Assembly (NCBI GenBank): GCA_037013495.1
Contig: JAZDXN010000013.1
Location: forward strand, 124,001 to 188,000
Origin: Hippophae tibetana
Taxonomy: Eukaryota; Streptophyta; Magnoliopsida; Rosales; Elaeagnaceae
Direction of reading: 5' to 3'
Length of the DNA stretch: 64,000 bases
Of this stretch, positions 23,801 to 39,500 are shown piece after piece (position 1 is the stretch's first letter; the number at the start of each line of letters is the position of its first letter). The notes below the pieces were generated by a model, which saw only the letters and a list, made by a program, of their open reading frames with translations, had not been told where the DNA came from and did no database searches. The translations under genes and the position numbers were made by a program.

Positions 23801-26800
23801 TTTACCAATTGAGGGTGAAATAAAACAAAGATTTAAAGACAAGAGGATCTCAATCGTAGTGTCGATACCGTAGACGTAATGGTGCAATATTTAATGAAAT
23901 TATGAAAATAATTTTTAAACATATACCATGCAACTTATGCATATTTAATATTTACCATCTACTAAATATTTCACGTATTTTATTAATATTTATTAGATAT
24001 CTTAACTTTATAATTAGGACGACATCAAATAATTCTCAAACCATAAATAAGGATTACAAAATATCATGAGTTAGATCAATAGAAAATACTTATTATATAT
24101 ATATATATATAAGCTAATATAACTTAAAATCATTGTTTTTGCCAACTTTTTCAGCGCAAAATAAATTATTTTGAATTAATTTAACTAACCAAATGTCTTA
24201 TTTTGTTTTGTACAAATAAAATATGATATAGTAATCTCATTTAAATAAAATAACATGTAGTAGTTTCTAATAAATATTATTAAAAATATTAAAAACAAAT
24301 AAATAAACCATAAAGTGTTTCCTATGTATGAAATAAATGAATAAAATCACACTCTCAATTGGTAAATAATTATTTCATTCAATCTAATAATATATTTTAA
24401 TATAACTCAGATTCATTGTTTTTGCCAACTACTTGGGGGCAAAATAAATTATTTTAATGTAATTTAACAAAACAAATGTCTTATTTGTGGTTATATAAAT
24501 GAAATATAATATAAAAAAACTAACACATATTAGTTTATTCTAAATATTATTAAAAATGATTAAAACAAATAAATAAAACATAATGTTTTGCTTTGTATGA
24601 AATAATTAAATAAAATCACATATAAGTAAAAACTATAAATATATATATTAGATTTAATTAAATAATCATTTACCAATTGAGGGTGAAATAAAACAAAGAT
24701 TTAAAGACAAGAGGATCTCAATCGTAGTGTCGATACCGTAGACGTAATGGTTCAATATTTAATGAAATTATGAAAATAATTTTTAAACATATACCATGCA
24801 ACTTATGCATATTTAATATTTACCATCTACTAAATATTTCACGTATTTTATTAATATTTATTAGATATCTTAACTTTATAATTAGGACGACATCAAATAA
24901 TTCTCAAACCATTAATAAGGATTACAAAATATCATAAGGTAGATCCCTAGAAAATACTTATTAAATATATATATATAAGTTAATATAACTCAAAATCATT
25001 GTTTTTGCCAACTTTTTCAGCGCAAAATAAATTATTTTGAAGTAATTTAATTAACCAAATGTGTTATTTTGTTTTGTACAAATGAAATATGATATAATAA
25101 TGTCATTTAAATAAAATAATACGTACTAGTTTATAATAAATATTATTAAAAATGTTAAAAACAAATAAATAAACCATAAAGTGTTTCCTCTGTATGAAAT
25201 AAATGAATAAAATCACACTCTCAATTGGTAAATAATTATTTCATTTAATTTAATAATATATTTTAATATAACTCAGAATCATTGTTTTTGCCAACTAAAT
25301 AGAGGCAAAATAAATTATTTCAATGTAATTTAACAAACCAAATGTCTTATTTGTGTTTATAAAAATGAAATATAATATAAAAAAAACTAACACATATTAG
25401 TTTATACTAAATATTATTAAAAATGATTAAAACAAATAAATAAAACATAATGTTTTGCTTTGTATGAAATAATTAAATAAAATCACATATAAGTAAAAAG
25501 AATAAATATATATATTAGATTTAATTAAATAATCATTTACCAATTGAGGGTGAAATAAAACAAAGATTTAAAGACAAGATGATCTCAATCGTAGTGTCGA
25601 TACCGTAGACGTAATGGTGCAATATTTAATGAAATTATGAAAATAATTTTTAAACTTATACCAAGCAACTTATGCATATTTAATTTTTACCATCTACTAA
25701 ATATTTCACGTATTTTATTAATATTTATTAGATATCTTAACTTTATAATTAGGGCGACATCAAATAATTCTCAAACCATAAATAAGGATTACAAAATATC
25801 ATAAGTTAGATCCCTAGAAAATACTTATTTAATATATATATATATATAAGCTAATATAACTCAAAATCATTGTTTTTGTCAACTTTTTCAGCGCAAAATA
25901 AATTATTTTGAAGTAATTTAACTAACCAAATGTCTTATTTTGTTTTGTACAAATAAAATATGATATAATAATCTCATTTAAATAAAATAACACGTAGTAG
26001 TTTCTAATAAATATTATTAAAAATATTAAAAACAAATAAATAAACCATAAAGTGTTTCCTATGTATGAAATAAATGAATAAAATCACACTCTCAATTGGT
26101 AAATAATTATTTCATTCAATCTAATAATATATTTTAATATAACTCAGAATCATTGTTTTTGCCAACTAAATAGAGGCAAAATAAATTATTTCAATGTAAT
26201 TTAACAAACCAAATGTCTTATTTGTGTTTATAAAAATGAAATATAATATAAAAAAACTAACACATATTAGTTTATACTAAATATTATTAAAAATGATTAA
26301 AACAAATAAATAAAACATAATGTTTTTCTTTGTATGAAATAATTAAATAAAATCACATATAAGTAAAAACTATAAATATATATATTAGATTTAATTAAAT
26401 AATCATTTACCAATTGATGGTGAAATAAAACAAAGATTTAAAGACAAGAGGATCTCAATCGTAGTGTCGATACCGTGGAAGTAATGGAGCAATATTTAAT
26501 GAAATTATGAAAATAATTTTTAAACTTATACCAAGCAACTTGTGCATATTTAATTTTTACCATCTACTAAATATTTCACGTATTTTATTAATATTTATTA
26601 GATATCTTAACTTTATAATTAGGATGACATCAAATAATTCTGAAACCATTAATAAGGATTACAAAATATCATAAGGTAGATCCCTAGAAAATACTTATTA
26701 AATATATATATATATATAAGCTAATATAACTCAAAATCATTGTTTTTGCCAACTTTTTCAGCGCAAAATAAATTATTTTGAAGTAATTTAACTAACCAAA

Positions 26801-26957
26801 TGTGTTATTTTGTTTTGTACAAATGAAATATGACATAATAATCTCATTTAAATAAAATAATACGTACTAGTTTATAATAAATGTTATTAAAAAAGTTAAA
26901 AATAAATAAATAAACCATAAAGTGTTTCCTATGTATGAAATAACTGAATAATATCAC
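20876..26957. repeat. Domain D4: monomers 25-31, mosaic of several types
   Basis: Monomer starts are 20876, 21743, 22611, 23483, 24351, 25217 and 26088. Monomer 25 introduces the ATTGGAGG type. Monomers 26 and 29 are the CTTGGGGGC type with GGTTATATAAATG. Monomer 27 is a q type like 20 and 24. Monomer 28 is unusual in ATAAATATTAG and AATAATTTACC. Monomers 30 and 31 are close copies of D1 monomers 7/11 and 8/12. Adjacent monomers are therefore less alike than monomers far away, showing that pieces from different parts of the array have been joined. Confidence 0.8.
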
Positions 26958-29900
26958 ACTCTCAATTGGTAAATAATTATTTCATTCAATTTAATAATAT
27001 ATTTTAATATAACTCAGAATCATTGTTTTTGCCAACTAAATAGAGGTAAAATAAATTATTTCAATGTAATTTAACAAACCAAATGTCTTATTTGTGTTTA
27101 TAAAAATGAAATATAATATAAAAAAACTAACACATATTAGTTTATACTAAAAATTATTAAAAATGATTAAAACAAATAAATAAAACATAATGTTTTGCTT
27201 TGTATGAAATAATTAAATAAAATCACATATAAGTAAAAAGAATAAATATATATATTAGATTTAATTAAATAATCATTTACCAATTGAGGGTGAAATAAAA
27301 CAAAGATTTAAAGACAAGAGGATCTCAATCGTAGTGTCGATACCGTAGACGTAATGGTTCAATATTTAATGAAATTATGAAAATAATTTTTAAACATATA
27401 CCATGCAACTTATGCATATTTAATATTTACCATCTACTAAATATTTCACGTATTTTATTAATATTTATTAGATATCTTAACTTTATAATTAGGACGACAT
27501 CAAATAATTCTCAAACCATAAATAAGGATTACAAAATATCATAAGGTAGATCCCTAGAAAATACTTATTAAATATATATATATATATAAGCTAATATAAC
27601 TCAAAATCATTGTTTTTGCCAACTTTTTCAGCGCAAAATAAATTATTTTGAAGTAATTTAACTAACCAAATGTGTTATTTTGTTTTGTACAAATGAAATA
27701 TGACATAATAATCTCATTTAAATAAAATAATACGTACTAGTTTATAATAAATGTTATTAAAAAAGTTAAAAATAAATAAATAAACCATAAAGTGTTTCCT
27801 ATGTATGAAATAACTGAATAATATCACACTCTCAATTGTTAAATAATTATTTCATTCAATTTAATAATATATTTTAATATAACTCAGAATCATTGTTTTT
27901 GCCAACTAAATAGAGGCAAAATAAATTATTTCAATGTAATTTAACAAACCAAATGTCTTATTTGTGGTTATATAAATGAAATATAATATAAAAAAACTAA
28001 CACATATTAGTTTATTCTAAATATTATTAAAAATGATTAAAACAAATAAATAAAACATAATGTTTTGCTTTGTATGAAATAATTAAATAAAATCACATAT
28101 AAGTAAAAACTATAAATATATATATTAGATTTAATTAAATAATCATTTACCAATTGAGGGTGAAATAAAACAAAGATTTAAAGACAAGAGGATCTCAATC
28201 GTAGTGTCGATACCGTAGACGTAATGGTGCAATATTTAATGAAATTATGAAAATAATTTTTAAACTTATACCAAGCAACTTATCCATATTTAATTTTTAC
28301 CATCTACTAAATATTTCACGTACTTTATTAATATTTATTAGATATCTTAACTTTATAATTAGGATGACATCAAATAATTCTCAAACCATTAATAAGGATT
28401 ACAAAATATCATAAGGTAGATCCCTAGAAAATACTTATTAAATATATATATATATAAGCTAATATAACTCAAAATCATTGTTTTTGCCAACTTTTTCAGC
28501 GCAAAATAAATTATTTTGAAGTAATTTAACTAACCAAATGTGTTATTTTGTTTTGTACAAATGAAATATGACATAATAATCTCATTTAAATAAAATAATA
28601 CGTACTAGTTTATAATAAATATTATTAAAAATGCTAAAAACAAATAAATAAACCATAAAGTGTTTCCTACGTATGAAATAACTGAATAATATCACACTCT
28701 CAATTGGTAAATAATTATTTCATTCAATTTAATAATATATTTTAATATAACTCAGAATCATTGTTTTTGCCAACTAAATAGAGGCAAAATAAATTATTTC
28801 AATGTAATTTAACAAACCAAATGTCTTATTTGTGTTTATAAAAATGAAATATAATATAAAAAAACTAACACATATTAGTTTATACTAAATATAATTAAAA
28901 TGATTAAAACAAATAAATAAAACATAATGTTTTGCTTTGTATGAAATAATTAAATAAAATCACATATAAGTAAAAACTATAAATATATATATTAGATTTA
29001 ATTAAATAATCATTTACCAATTGATGGTGAAATAAAATAAAGATTTAAAGACAAGGGGATCTCAATCGTAGTGTCGATACCGTGGAAGTAATGGAGCAAT
29101 ATTTAATGAAATTATGAAAATAATTTTTAAACTTATACCAAGCAACTTGTGCATATTTAATTTTTACCATCTACTAAATATTTCACGTATTTTATTAATA
29201 TTTATTAGATATCTTAACTTTATAATTAGGATGACATCAAATAATTCTGAAACCATTAATAAGGATTACAAAATATCATAAGGTAGATCCCTAGAAAATA
29301 CTTATTAAATATATATATATATATAAGCTAATATAACTCAAAATCATTGTTTTTGCCAACTTTTTCAGCGCAAAATAAATTATTTTGAAGTAATTTAACT
29401 AACCAAATGTGTTATTTTGTTTTGTACAAATGAAATATGACATAATAATCTCATTTAAATAAAATAATACGTACTAGTTTATAATAAATGTTATTAAAAA
29501 AGTTAAAAATAAATAAATAAACTATAAAGTGTTTCCTATGTATGAAATAACTGAATAATATCACACTCTCAATTGGTAAATAATTATTTCATTCAATTTA
29601 ATAATATATTTTAATATAACTCAGAATCATTGTTTTTGCCAACTAAATAGAGGTAAAATAAATTATTTCAATGTAATTTAACAAACCAAATGTCTTATTT
29701 GTGTTTATAAAAATGAAATATAATATAAAAAAACTAACACATATTAGTTTATACTAAAAATTATTAAAAATGATTAAAACAAATAAATAAAACATAATGT
29801 TTTGCTTTGTATGAAATAATTAAATAAAATCACATATAAGTAAAAAGAATAAATATATATATTAGATTTAATTAAATAATCATTTACCAATTGAGGGTGA

Positions 29901-30434
29901 AATAAAACAAAGATTTAAAGACAAGAGGATCTCAATCGTAGTGTCGATACCGTAGACGTAATGGTTCAATATTTAATGAAATTATGAAAATAATTTTTAA
30001 ACATATACCATGCAACTTATGCATATTTAATATTTACCATCTACTAAATATTTCACGTATTTTATTAATATTTATTAGATATCTTAACTTTATAATTAGG
30101 ACGACATCAAATAATTCTCAAACCATAAATAAGGATTACAAAATATCATAAGGTAGATCCCTAGAAAATACTTATTAAATATATATATATATATAAGCTA
30201 ATATAACTCAAAATCATTGTTTTTGCCAACTTTTTCAGCGCAAAATAAATTATTTTGAAGTAATTTAACTAACCAAATGTGTTATTTTGTTTTGTACAAA
30301 TGAAATATGACATAATAATCTCATTTAAATAAAATAATACGTACTAGTTTATAATAAATGTTATTAAAAAAGTTAAAAATAAATAAATAAACCATAAAGT
30401 GTTTCCTATGTATGAAATAACTGAATAATATCAC

Positions 30435-31302
30435 ACTCTCAATTGTTAAATAATTATTTCATTCAATTTAATAATATATTTTAATATAACTCAGAATCAT
30501 TGTTTTTGCCAACTAAATAGAGGCAAAATAAATTATTTCAATGTAATTTAACAAACCAAATGTCTTATTTGTGGTTATATAAATGAAATATAATATAAAA
30601 AAACTAACACATATTAGTTTATTCTAAATATTATTAAAAATGATTAAAACAAATAAATAAAACATAATGTTTTGCTTTGTATGAAATAATTAAATAAAAT
30701 CACATATAAGTAAAAACTATAAATATATATATTAGATTTAATTAAATAATCATTTACCAATTGAGGGTGAAATAAAACAAAGATTTAAAGACAAGAGGAT
30801 CTCAATCGTAGTGTCGATACCGTAGACGTAATGGTGCAATATTTAATGAAATTATGAAAATAATTTTTAAACTTATACCAAGCAACTTATCCATATTTAA
30901 TTTTTACCATCTACTAAATATTTCACGTACTTTATTAATATTTATTAGATATCTTAACTTTATAATTAGGATGACATCAAATAATTCTCAAACCATTAAT
31001 AAGGATTACAAAATATCATAAGGTAGATCCCTAGAAAATACTTATTAAATATATATATATATAAGCTAATATAACTCAAAATCATTGTTTTTGCCAACTT
31101 TTTCAGCGCAAAATAAATTATTTTGAAGTAATTTAACTAACCAAATGTGTTATTTTGTTTTGTACAAATGAAATATGACATAATAATCTCATTTAAATAA
31201 AATAATACGTACTAGTTTATAATAAATATTATTAAAAATGTTAAAAACAAATAAATAAACCATAAAGTGTTTCCTATGTATGAAATAACTGAATAATATC
31301 AC
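30435..31302. repeat. Monomer 36: b-type unit ending with a different junction
   Basis: Monomer 36 is b type through segment B and most of A', but ends CCTATGTATG followed by CAATTGTTAAAT, so another b unit (37) follows. Elsewhere b is followed by c through CCTACGTATG. The switch lies near 31270-31310 and explains the b-b order, which is one of two breaks in the a-b-c cycle. Confidence 0.65.
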
Positions 31303-32171
31303 ACTCTCAATTGTTAAATAATTATTTCATTCAATTTAATAATATATTTTAATATAACTCAGAATCATTGTTTTTGCCAACTAAATAGAGGCAAAATAAA
31401 TTATTTCAATGTAATTTAACAAACCAAATGTCTTATTTGTGGTTATATAAATGAAATATAATATAAAAAAAACTAACACATATTAGTTTATTCTAAATAT
31501 TATTAAAAATGATTAAAACAAATAAATAAAACATAATGTTTTGCTTTGTATGAAATAATTAAATAAAATCACATATAAGTAAAAACTATAAATATATATA
31601 TTAGATTTAATTAAATAATCATTTACCAATTGAGGGTGAAATAAAACAAAGATTTAAAGACAAGAGGATCTCAATCGTAGTGTCGATACCGTAGACGTAA
31701 TGGTGCAATATTTAATGAAATTATGAAAATAATTTTTAAACTTATACCAAGCAACTTATCCATATTTAATTTTTACCATCTACTAAATATTTCACGTACT
31801 TTATTAATATTTATTAGATATCTTAACTTTATAATTAGGATGACATCAAATAATTCTCAAACCATTAATAAGGATTACAAAATATCATAAGGTAGATCCC
31901 TAGAAAATACTTATTAAATATATATATATATAAGCTAATATAACTCAAAATCATTGTTTTTGCCAACTTTTTCAGCGCAAAATAAATTATTTTGAAGTAA
32001 TTTAACTAACCAAATGTGTTATTTTGTTTTGTACAAATGAAATATGACATAATAATCTCATTTAAATAAAATAATACGTACTAGTTTATAATAAATATTA
32101 TTAAAAATGTTAAAAACAAATAAATAAACCATAAAGTGTTTCCTACGTATGAAATAACTGAATAATATCAC

Positions 32172-33040
32172 ACTCTCAATTGGTAAATAATTATTTCATT
32201 CAATTTAATAATATATTTTAATATAACTCAGAATCATTGTTTTTGCCAACTAAATAGAGGCAAAATAAATTATTTCAATGTAATTTAACAAACCAAATGT
32301 CTTATTTGTGTTTATAAAAATGAAATATAATATAAAAAAACTAACACATATTAGTTTATACTAAATATAATTAAAATGATTAAAACAAATAAATAAAACA
32401 TAATGTTTTGCTTTGTATGAAATAATTAAATAAAATCACATATAAGTAAAAACTATAAATATATATATTAGATTTAATTAAATAATCATTTACCAATTGA
32501 TGGTGAAATAAAATAAAGATTTAAAGACAAGGGGATCTCAATCGTAGTGTCGATACCGTGGAAGTAATGGAGCAATATTTAATGAAATTATGAAAATAAT
32601 TTTTAAACTTATACCAAGCAACTTGTGCATATTTAATATTTACCATCTACTAAATATTTCACGTATTTTATTAATATTTATTAGATATCTTAACTTTATA
32701 ATTAGGACGACATCAAATAATTCTCAAACCATAAATAAGGATTACAAAATATCATAAGGTAGATCCCTAGAAAATACTTATTAAATATATATATATATAT
32801 AAGCTAATATAACTCAAAATCATTGTTTTTGCCAACTTTTTCAGCGCAAAATAAATTATTTTGAAGTAATTTAACTAACCAAATGTGTTATTTTGTTTTG
32901 TACAAATGAAATATGACATAATAATCTCATTTAAATAAAATAATACGTACTAGTTTATAATAAATGTTATTAAAAAAGTTAAAAATAAATAAATAAACCA
33001 TAAAGTGTTTCCTATGTATGAAATAACTGAATAATATCAC
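32172..33040. repeat. Monomer 38: hybrid of c-type front and a-type back
   Basis: The front matches monomers 34 and 40 (ATAATTAAAATGATT, GATGGTGAAATAAAATAAAG, CTTGTGCATATT). From about 32635 it switches to the a type (TAATATTTACC, GGACGACATC, CCATAAATAAGG, AATAAATGTTATTAAAAAAG). It is followed by a b-type unit, as an a unit would be. This is the structure expected when a c-a pair loses one monomer length by unequal crossing-over within B. Confidence 0.75.
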
Positions 33041-36000
33041 ACTCTCAATTGTTAAATAATTATTTCATTCAATTTAATAATATATTTTAATATAACTCAG
33101 AATCATTGTTTTTGCCAACTAAATAGAGGCAAAATAAATTATTTCAATGTAATTTAACAAACCAAATGTCTTATTTGTGGTTATATAAATGAAATATAAT
33201 ATAAAAAAACTAACACATATTAGTTTATTCTAAATATTATTAAAAATGATTAAAACAAATAAATAAAACATAATGTTTTGCTTTGTATGAAATAATTAAA
33301 TAAAATCACATATAAGTAAAAACTATAAATATATATATTAGATTTAATTAAATAATCATTTACCAATTGAGGGTGAAATAAAACAAAGATTTAAAGACAA
33401 GAGGATCTCAATCGTAGTGTCGATACCGTAGACGTAATGGTGCAATATTTAATGAAATTATGAAAATAATTTTTAAACTTATACCAAGCAACTTATCCAT
33501 ATTTAATTTTTACCATCTACTAAATATTTCACGTACTTTATTAATATTTATTAGATATCTTAACTTTATAATTAGGATGACATCAAATAATTCTCAAACC
33601 ATTAATAAGGATTACAAAATATCATAAGGTAGATCCCTAGAAAATACTTATTAAATATATATATATATAAGCTAATATAACTCAAAATCATTGTTTTTGC
33701 CAACTTTTTCAGCGCAAAATAAATTATTTTGAAGTAATTTAACTAACCAAATGTGTTATTTTGTTTTGTACAAATGAAATATGACATAATAATCTCATTT
33801 AAATAAAATAATACGTACTAGTTTATAATAAATATTATTAAAAATGTTAAAAACAAATAAATAAACCATAAAGTGTTTCCTACGTATGAAATAACTGAAT
33901 AATATCACACTCTCAATTGGTAAATAATTATTTCATTCAATTTAATAATATATTTTAATATAACTCAGAATCATTGTTTTTGCCAACTAAATAGAGGCAA
34001 AATAAATTATTTCAATGTAATTTAACAAACCAAATGTCTTATTTGTGTTTATAAAAATGAAATATAATATAAAAAAACTAACACATATTAGTTTATACTA
34101 AATATAATTAAAATGATTAAAACAAATAAATAAAACATAATGTTTTGCTTTGTATGAAATAATTAAATAAAATCACATATAAGTAAAAACTATAAATATA
34201 TATATTAGATTTAATTAAATAATCATTTACCAATTGATGGTGAAATAAAATAAAGATTTAAAGACAAGGGGATCTCAATCGTAGTGTCGATACCGTGGAA
34301 GTAATGGAGCAATATTTAATGAAATTATGAAAATAATTTTTAAACTTATACCAAGCAACTTGTGCATATTTAATTTTTACCATCTACTAAATATTTCACG
34401 TATTTTATTAATATTTATTAGATATCTTAACTTTATAATTAGGATGACATCAAATAATTCTGAAACCATTAATAAGGATTACAAAATATCATAAGGTAGA
34501 TCCCTAGAAAATACTTATTAAATATATATATATATATAAGCTAATATAACTCAAAATCATTGTTTTTGCCAACTTTTTCAGCGCAAAATAAATTATTTTG
34601 AAGTAATTTAACTAACCAAATGTGTTATTTTGTTTTGTACAAATGAAATATGACATAATAATCTCATTTAAATAAAATAATACGTACTAGTTTATAATAA
34701 ATGTTATTAAAAAAGTTAAAAATAAATAAATAAACCATAAAGTGTTTCCTATGTATGAAATAACTGAATAATATCACACTCTCAATTGGTAAATAATTAT
34801 TTCATTCAATTTAATAATATATTTTAATATAACTCAGAATCATTGTTTTTGCCAACTAAATAGAGGTAAAATAAATTATTTCAATGTAATTTAACAAACC
34901 AAATGTCTTATTTGTGTTTATAAAAATGAAATATAATATAAAAAAAACTAACACATATTAGTTTATACTAAAAATTATTAAAAATGATTAAAACAAATAA
35001 ATAAAACATAATGTTTTGCTTTGTATGAAATAATTAAATAAAATCACATATAAGTAAAAAGAATAAATATATATATTAGATTTAATTAAATAATCATTTA
35101 CCAATTGAGGGTGAAATAAAACAAAGATTTAAAGACAAGAGGATCTCAATCGTAGTGTCGATACCGTAGACGTAATGGTTCAATATTTAATGAAATTATG
35201 AAAATAATTTTTAAACATATACCATGCAACTTATGCATATTTAATATTTACCATCTACTAAATATTTCACGTATTTTATTAATATTTATTAGATATCTTA
35301 ACTTTATAATTAGGACGACATCAAATAATTCTCAAACCATAAATAAGGATTACAAAATATCATAAGGTAGATCCCTAGAAAATACTTATTAAATATATAT
35401 ATATATATAAGCTAATATAACTCAAAATCATTGTTTTTGCCAACTTTTTCAGCGCAAAATAAATTATTTTGAAGTAATTTAACTAACCAAATGTGTTATT
35501 TTGTTTTGTACAAATGAAATATGACATAATAATCTCATTTAAATAAAATAATACGTACTAGTTTATAATAAATGTTATTAAAAAAGTTAAAAATAAATAA
35601 ATAAACCATAAAGTGTTTCCTATGTATGAAATAACTGAATAATATCACACTCTCAATTGTTAAATAATTATTTCATTCAATTTAATAATATATTTTAATA
35701 TAACTCAGAATCATTGTTTTTGCCAACTAAATAGAGGCAAAATAAATTATTTCAATGTAATTTAACAAACCAAATGTCTTATTTGTGGTTATATAAATGA
35801 AATATAATATAAAAAAACTAACACATATTAGTTTATTCTAAATATTATTAAAAATGATTAAAACAAATAAATAAAACATAATGTTTTGCTTTGTATGAAA
35901 TAATTAAATAAAATCACATATAAGTAAAAACTATAAATATATATATTAGATTTAATTAAATAATCATTTACCAATTGAGGGTGAAATAAAACAAAGATTT

Positions 36001-36516
36001 AAAGACAAGAGGATCTCAATCGTAGTGTCGATACCGTAGACGTAATGGTGCAATATTTAATGAAATTATGAAAATAATTTTTAAACTTATACCAAGCAAC
36101 TTATCCATATTTAATTTTTACCATCTACTAAATATTTCACGTACTTTATTAATATTTATTAGATATCTTAACTTTATAATTAGGATGACATCAAATAATT
36201 CTCAAACCATTAATAAGGATTACAAAATATCATAAGGTAGATCCCTAGAAAATACTTATTAAATATATATATATATAAGCTAATATAACTCAAAATCATT
36301 GTTTTTGCCAACTTTTTCAGCGCAAAATAAATTATTTTGAAGTAATTTAACTAACCAAATGTGTTATTTTGTTTTGTACAAATGAAATATGACATAATAA
36401 TCTCATTTAAATAAAATAATACGTACTAGTTTATAATAAATATTATTAAAAATGTTAAAAACAAATAAATAAACCATAAAGTGTTTCCTACGTATGAAAT
36501 AACTGAATAATATCAC

Positions 36517-39500
36517 ACTCTCAATTGGTAAATAATTATTTCATTCAATTTAATAATATATTTTAATATAACTCAGAATCATTGTTTTTGCCAACTAAAT
36601 AGAGGCAAAATAAATTATTTCAATGTAATTTAACAAACCAAATGTCTTATTTGTGCTTATAAAAATGAAATATAATATAAAAAAACTAACACATATTAGT
36701 TTATACTAAATATAATTAAAATGATTAAAACAAATAAATAAAACATAATGTTTTGCTTTGTATGAAATAATTAAATAAAATCACATATAAGTAAAAACTA
36801 TAAATATATATATTAGATTTAATTAAATAATCATTTACCAATTGAGGGTAAATAAAACAAAGATTTAAAGACAAAGGGATCACAATCGTAGTGTCGATAC
36901 CGTGGACGTAATGGTGCAATATTTAATGAAATTATGAAAATAATTTTTAAACTTATACCAAGCAACTTATGCATATTAAATTTTTGCCATCTACTAAATA
37001 TTTCACGTATTTTCTTAATATTTATTAGATATCTTAACTTTATAATTAGGACGACATCAAATAATTCTCAAACCATTAATAAGGATTACAAAATTTCATA
37101 AGGTAGATCCCTAGAAAATACTTATTAAATATATATATATATATAAGCTAATATTAGTCAAAATCATTGTTTTTGCCAACTTTTTCAGCGCAAAATATAT
37201 TATTTTGAAGTAATTTAACTAACGAAATGTGTTATTTTGTTTTGTACAAATGAAATATGACATAATAATCTCATTTAAATAAAATAAACGTATTAGTTTA
37301 TAATAAATATTATTAAAAATATTAAAAACAAATAAATAAACCATAAAGTGTTTCCTATGTATGAAATAACTGAATAATATCACACTCTCAATTGGTAAAT
37401 AATTATTTCATTCAATTTAATAATATATTTTAATATAACTCAGAATCATTGTTTTTGCCAACTAAATAGAGGCAAAATAAATTATTTCAATGTAATTTAA
37501 CAAACCAAATGTCTTATTTGTGTTTATAAAAATGAAATATAATATAAAAAAAATAACACACACTAGTTTATACTAAATATTATTAAAAATGTTTAAAACA
37601 AATAAATAAAACATAATGTTTTTCTTTGTATGAAATAATTAAATAAAATCACATATAAGTAAAAAGTATAAATATATATATTAGATTTAAGTAAATAATC
37701 ATTTACCAATTGAGGGTAAAATAAAACAAAGATTTAAAGGCAAGGTGATCACAATCGTAGTGTCGATACCGTGGACGTAATGGTGCAATATTTAATGAAA
37801 TTATGAAAATAATTTTTAAACTTATACAAAGCAACTTATGCATATTTAATTTTTGCCATCTACTAAATATTTCACGTGTTTTCTTAATATTTATTAGATA
37901 TCTTAACTTTATAATTAGGACGACATCAAATAATTCTCAAACCATAAATAAGGATTACAAAATTTCATAAGGTAGATCCCTAGAAAATACTTATTAAATA
38001 TATATATATATAAGCTAATATAACTCAAAATCATTGTTTTTGCCAACTTTTTCAGCGCAAAATAAATTATTTTGAAGTAATTTAACTAACCAAATGTGTT
38101 ATTTTGTTTTGTACAAATGAAATATGACATAATAATCTCATTTAAATAAAATAATACGTACTAGTTTATAATAAATATTATTAAAAATGTTAAAAATAAA
38201 TAAATAAACCATAAAGTGTTTCCTATGTATGAAATAACTGAATAATATCACACTCTCAATTGGTAAATAATTATTTCATTCAATTTAATAATATATTTTA
38301 ATATAACTAAGAATCATTGTTTTTGCCAACTAAATAGAGGCAAAATAAATTATTTCAATGTAATTTAACAAACCAAATGTCTTATTTGTGTTTATAAAAA
38401 TGAAATATAATGTAAAAAAACTAACACATATTAGTTTATACTAAATATTATTAAAAAAGATTAAAACAAATAAATAAAACATAATGTTTTTCTTTGTATG
38501 AAATAATTAAATAAAATCACATATAAGTAAAAAGAATAAATATATATATTAGATTTAATTAAATAATCATTTACCAATTGAGGGTGAAATAAAACAAAGA
38601 TTTAAAGACAAGATGATCTTAATCGTAGTGTCGATACCGTAGACGTAATGGTGCAATATTTAATGAAATTATGAAAATAATTTTTAAACATATACCATGC
38701 AACTTATGCATATTTAATTTTTGCCATCTACTAAATATTTCACGTATTTTCTTAATATTTATTAGATATCTTAACTTTATAATTAGGACGACATCAAATA
38801 ATTCTCAAACCATTAATAAGGATTACAAAATTTCATAATGTAGATCCCTAGAAAATACTTATTAAATATATATATATATAAGCTAATATAACTCAAAATC
38901 ATTGTTTTTGGCAACTTTTTCAGCGCAAAATAAATTATTTTGAAGTAATTTAACTAACCAAATGTCTTATTTTGTTTTGAACAAATAAAATATGACATAA
39001 TAATCTCATTTAAATAAAATAACACGTATTAGTTAATAATAAATATTATTAAAAATGTTAAAAACAAATAAATAAACCATAAAGTGTTTCCTATGTATGA
39101 AATAACTGAATAATATCACACTCTCAATTGGTAAATAATTATTTCATTCAATTTAATAATATATTTTAATATAACTCAGAATCATTGTTTTTGCCAACTA
39201 AATAGAGGCAAAATAAATTATTTCAATGTAATTTAACAAACCAAATGTCTTATTTGTGTTTATAAAAATGAAATATAATATAAAAAAAATAACACACACT
39301 AGTTTATACTAAATATTATTAAAAATGTTTAAAACAAATAAATAAAACATAATGTTTTTCTTTGTATGAAATAATTAAATAAAATCACATATAAGTAAAA
39401 AGTATAAATATATATATTAGATTTAAGTAAATAATCATTTACCAATTGAGGGTAAAATAAAACAAAGATTTAAAGGCAAGGTGATCACAATCGTAGTGTC

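Larger units (their letters stand above)
26958..36516. repeat. Domain D5: monomers 32-42, a/b/c higher-order repeat
   Basis: Monomer starts are 26958, 27828, 28696, 29565, 30435, 31303, 32172, 33041, 33909, 34778 and 35649. Type a (32, 35, 41) has AGAGGTAAAAT and CTAAAAATTATT; type b (33, 36, 37, 39, 42) has CAATTGTTAAAT, GGTTATATAAATG and CTTATCCATATT; type c (34, 38, 40) has ATAATTAAAATGATT and GATGGTGAAATAAAATAAAG. The order is a b c, a b b, c b c, a b. The basic cycle is about 2607 bp (26958 to 29565). Departures from strict a-b-c order coincide with hybrid monomers 36 and 38. Confidence 0.85.

Noticed and set aside
36725-36919. 64-codon open frame on the - strand across the right arm and segment A of monomer 43
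   Set aside because: It lies within the satellite, depends on a one-base difference in this copy (GGGTAAATAAAAC), and is compositionally what A+T-rich DNA gives by chance.
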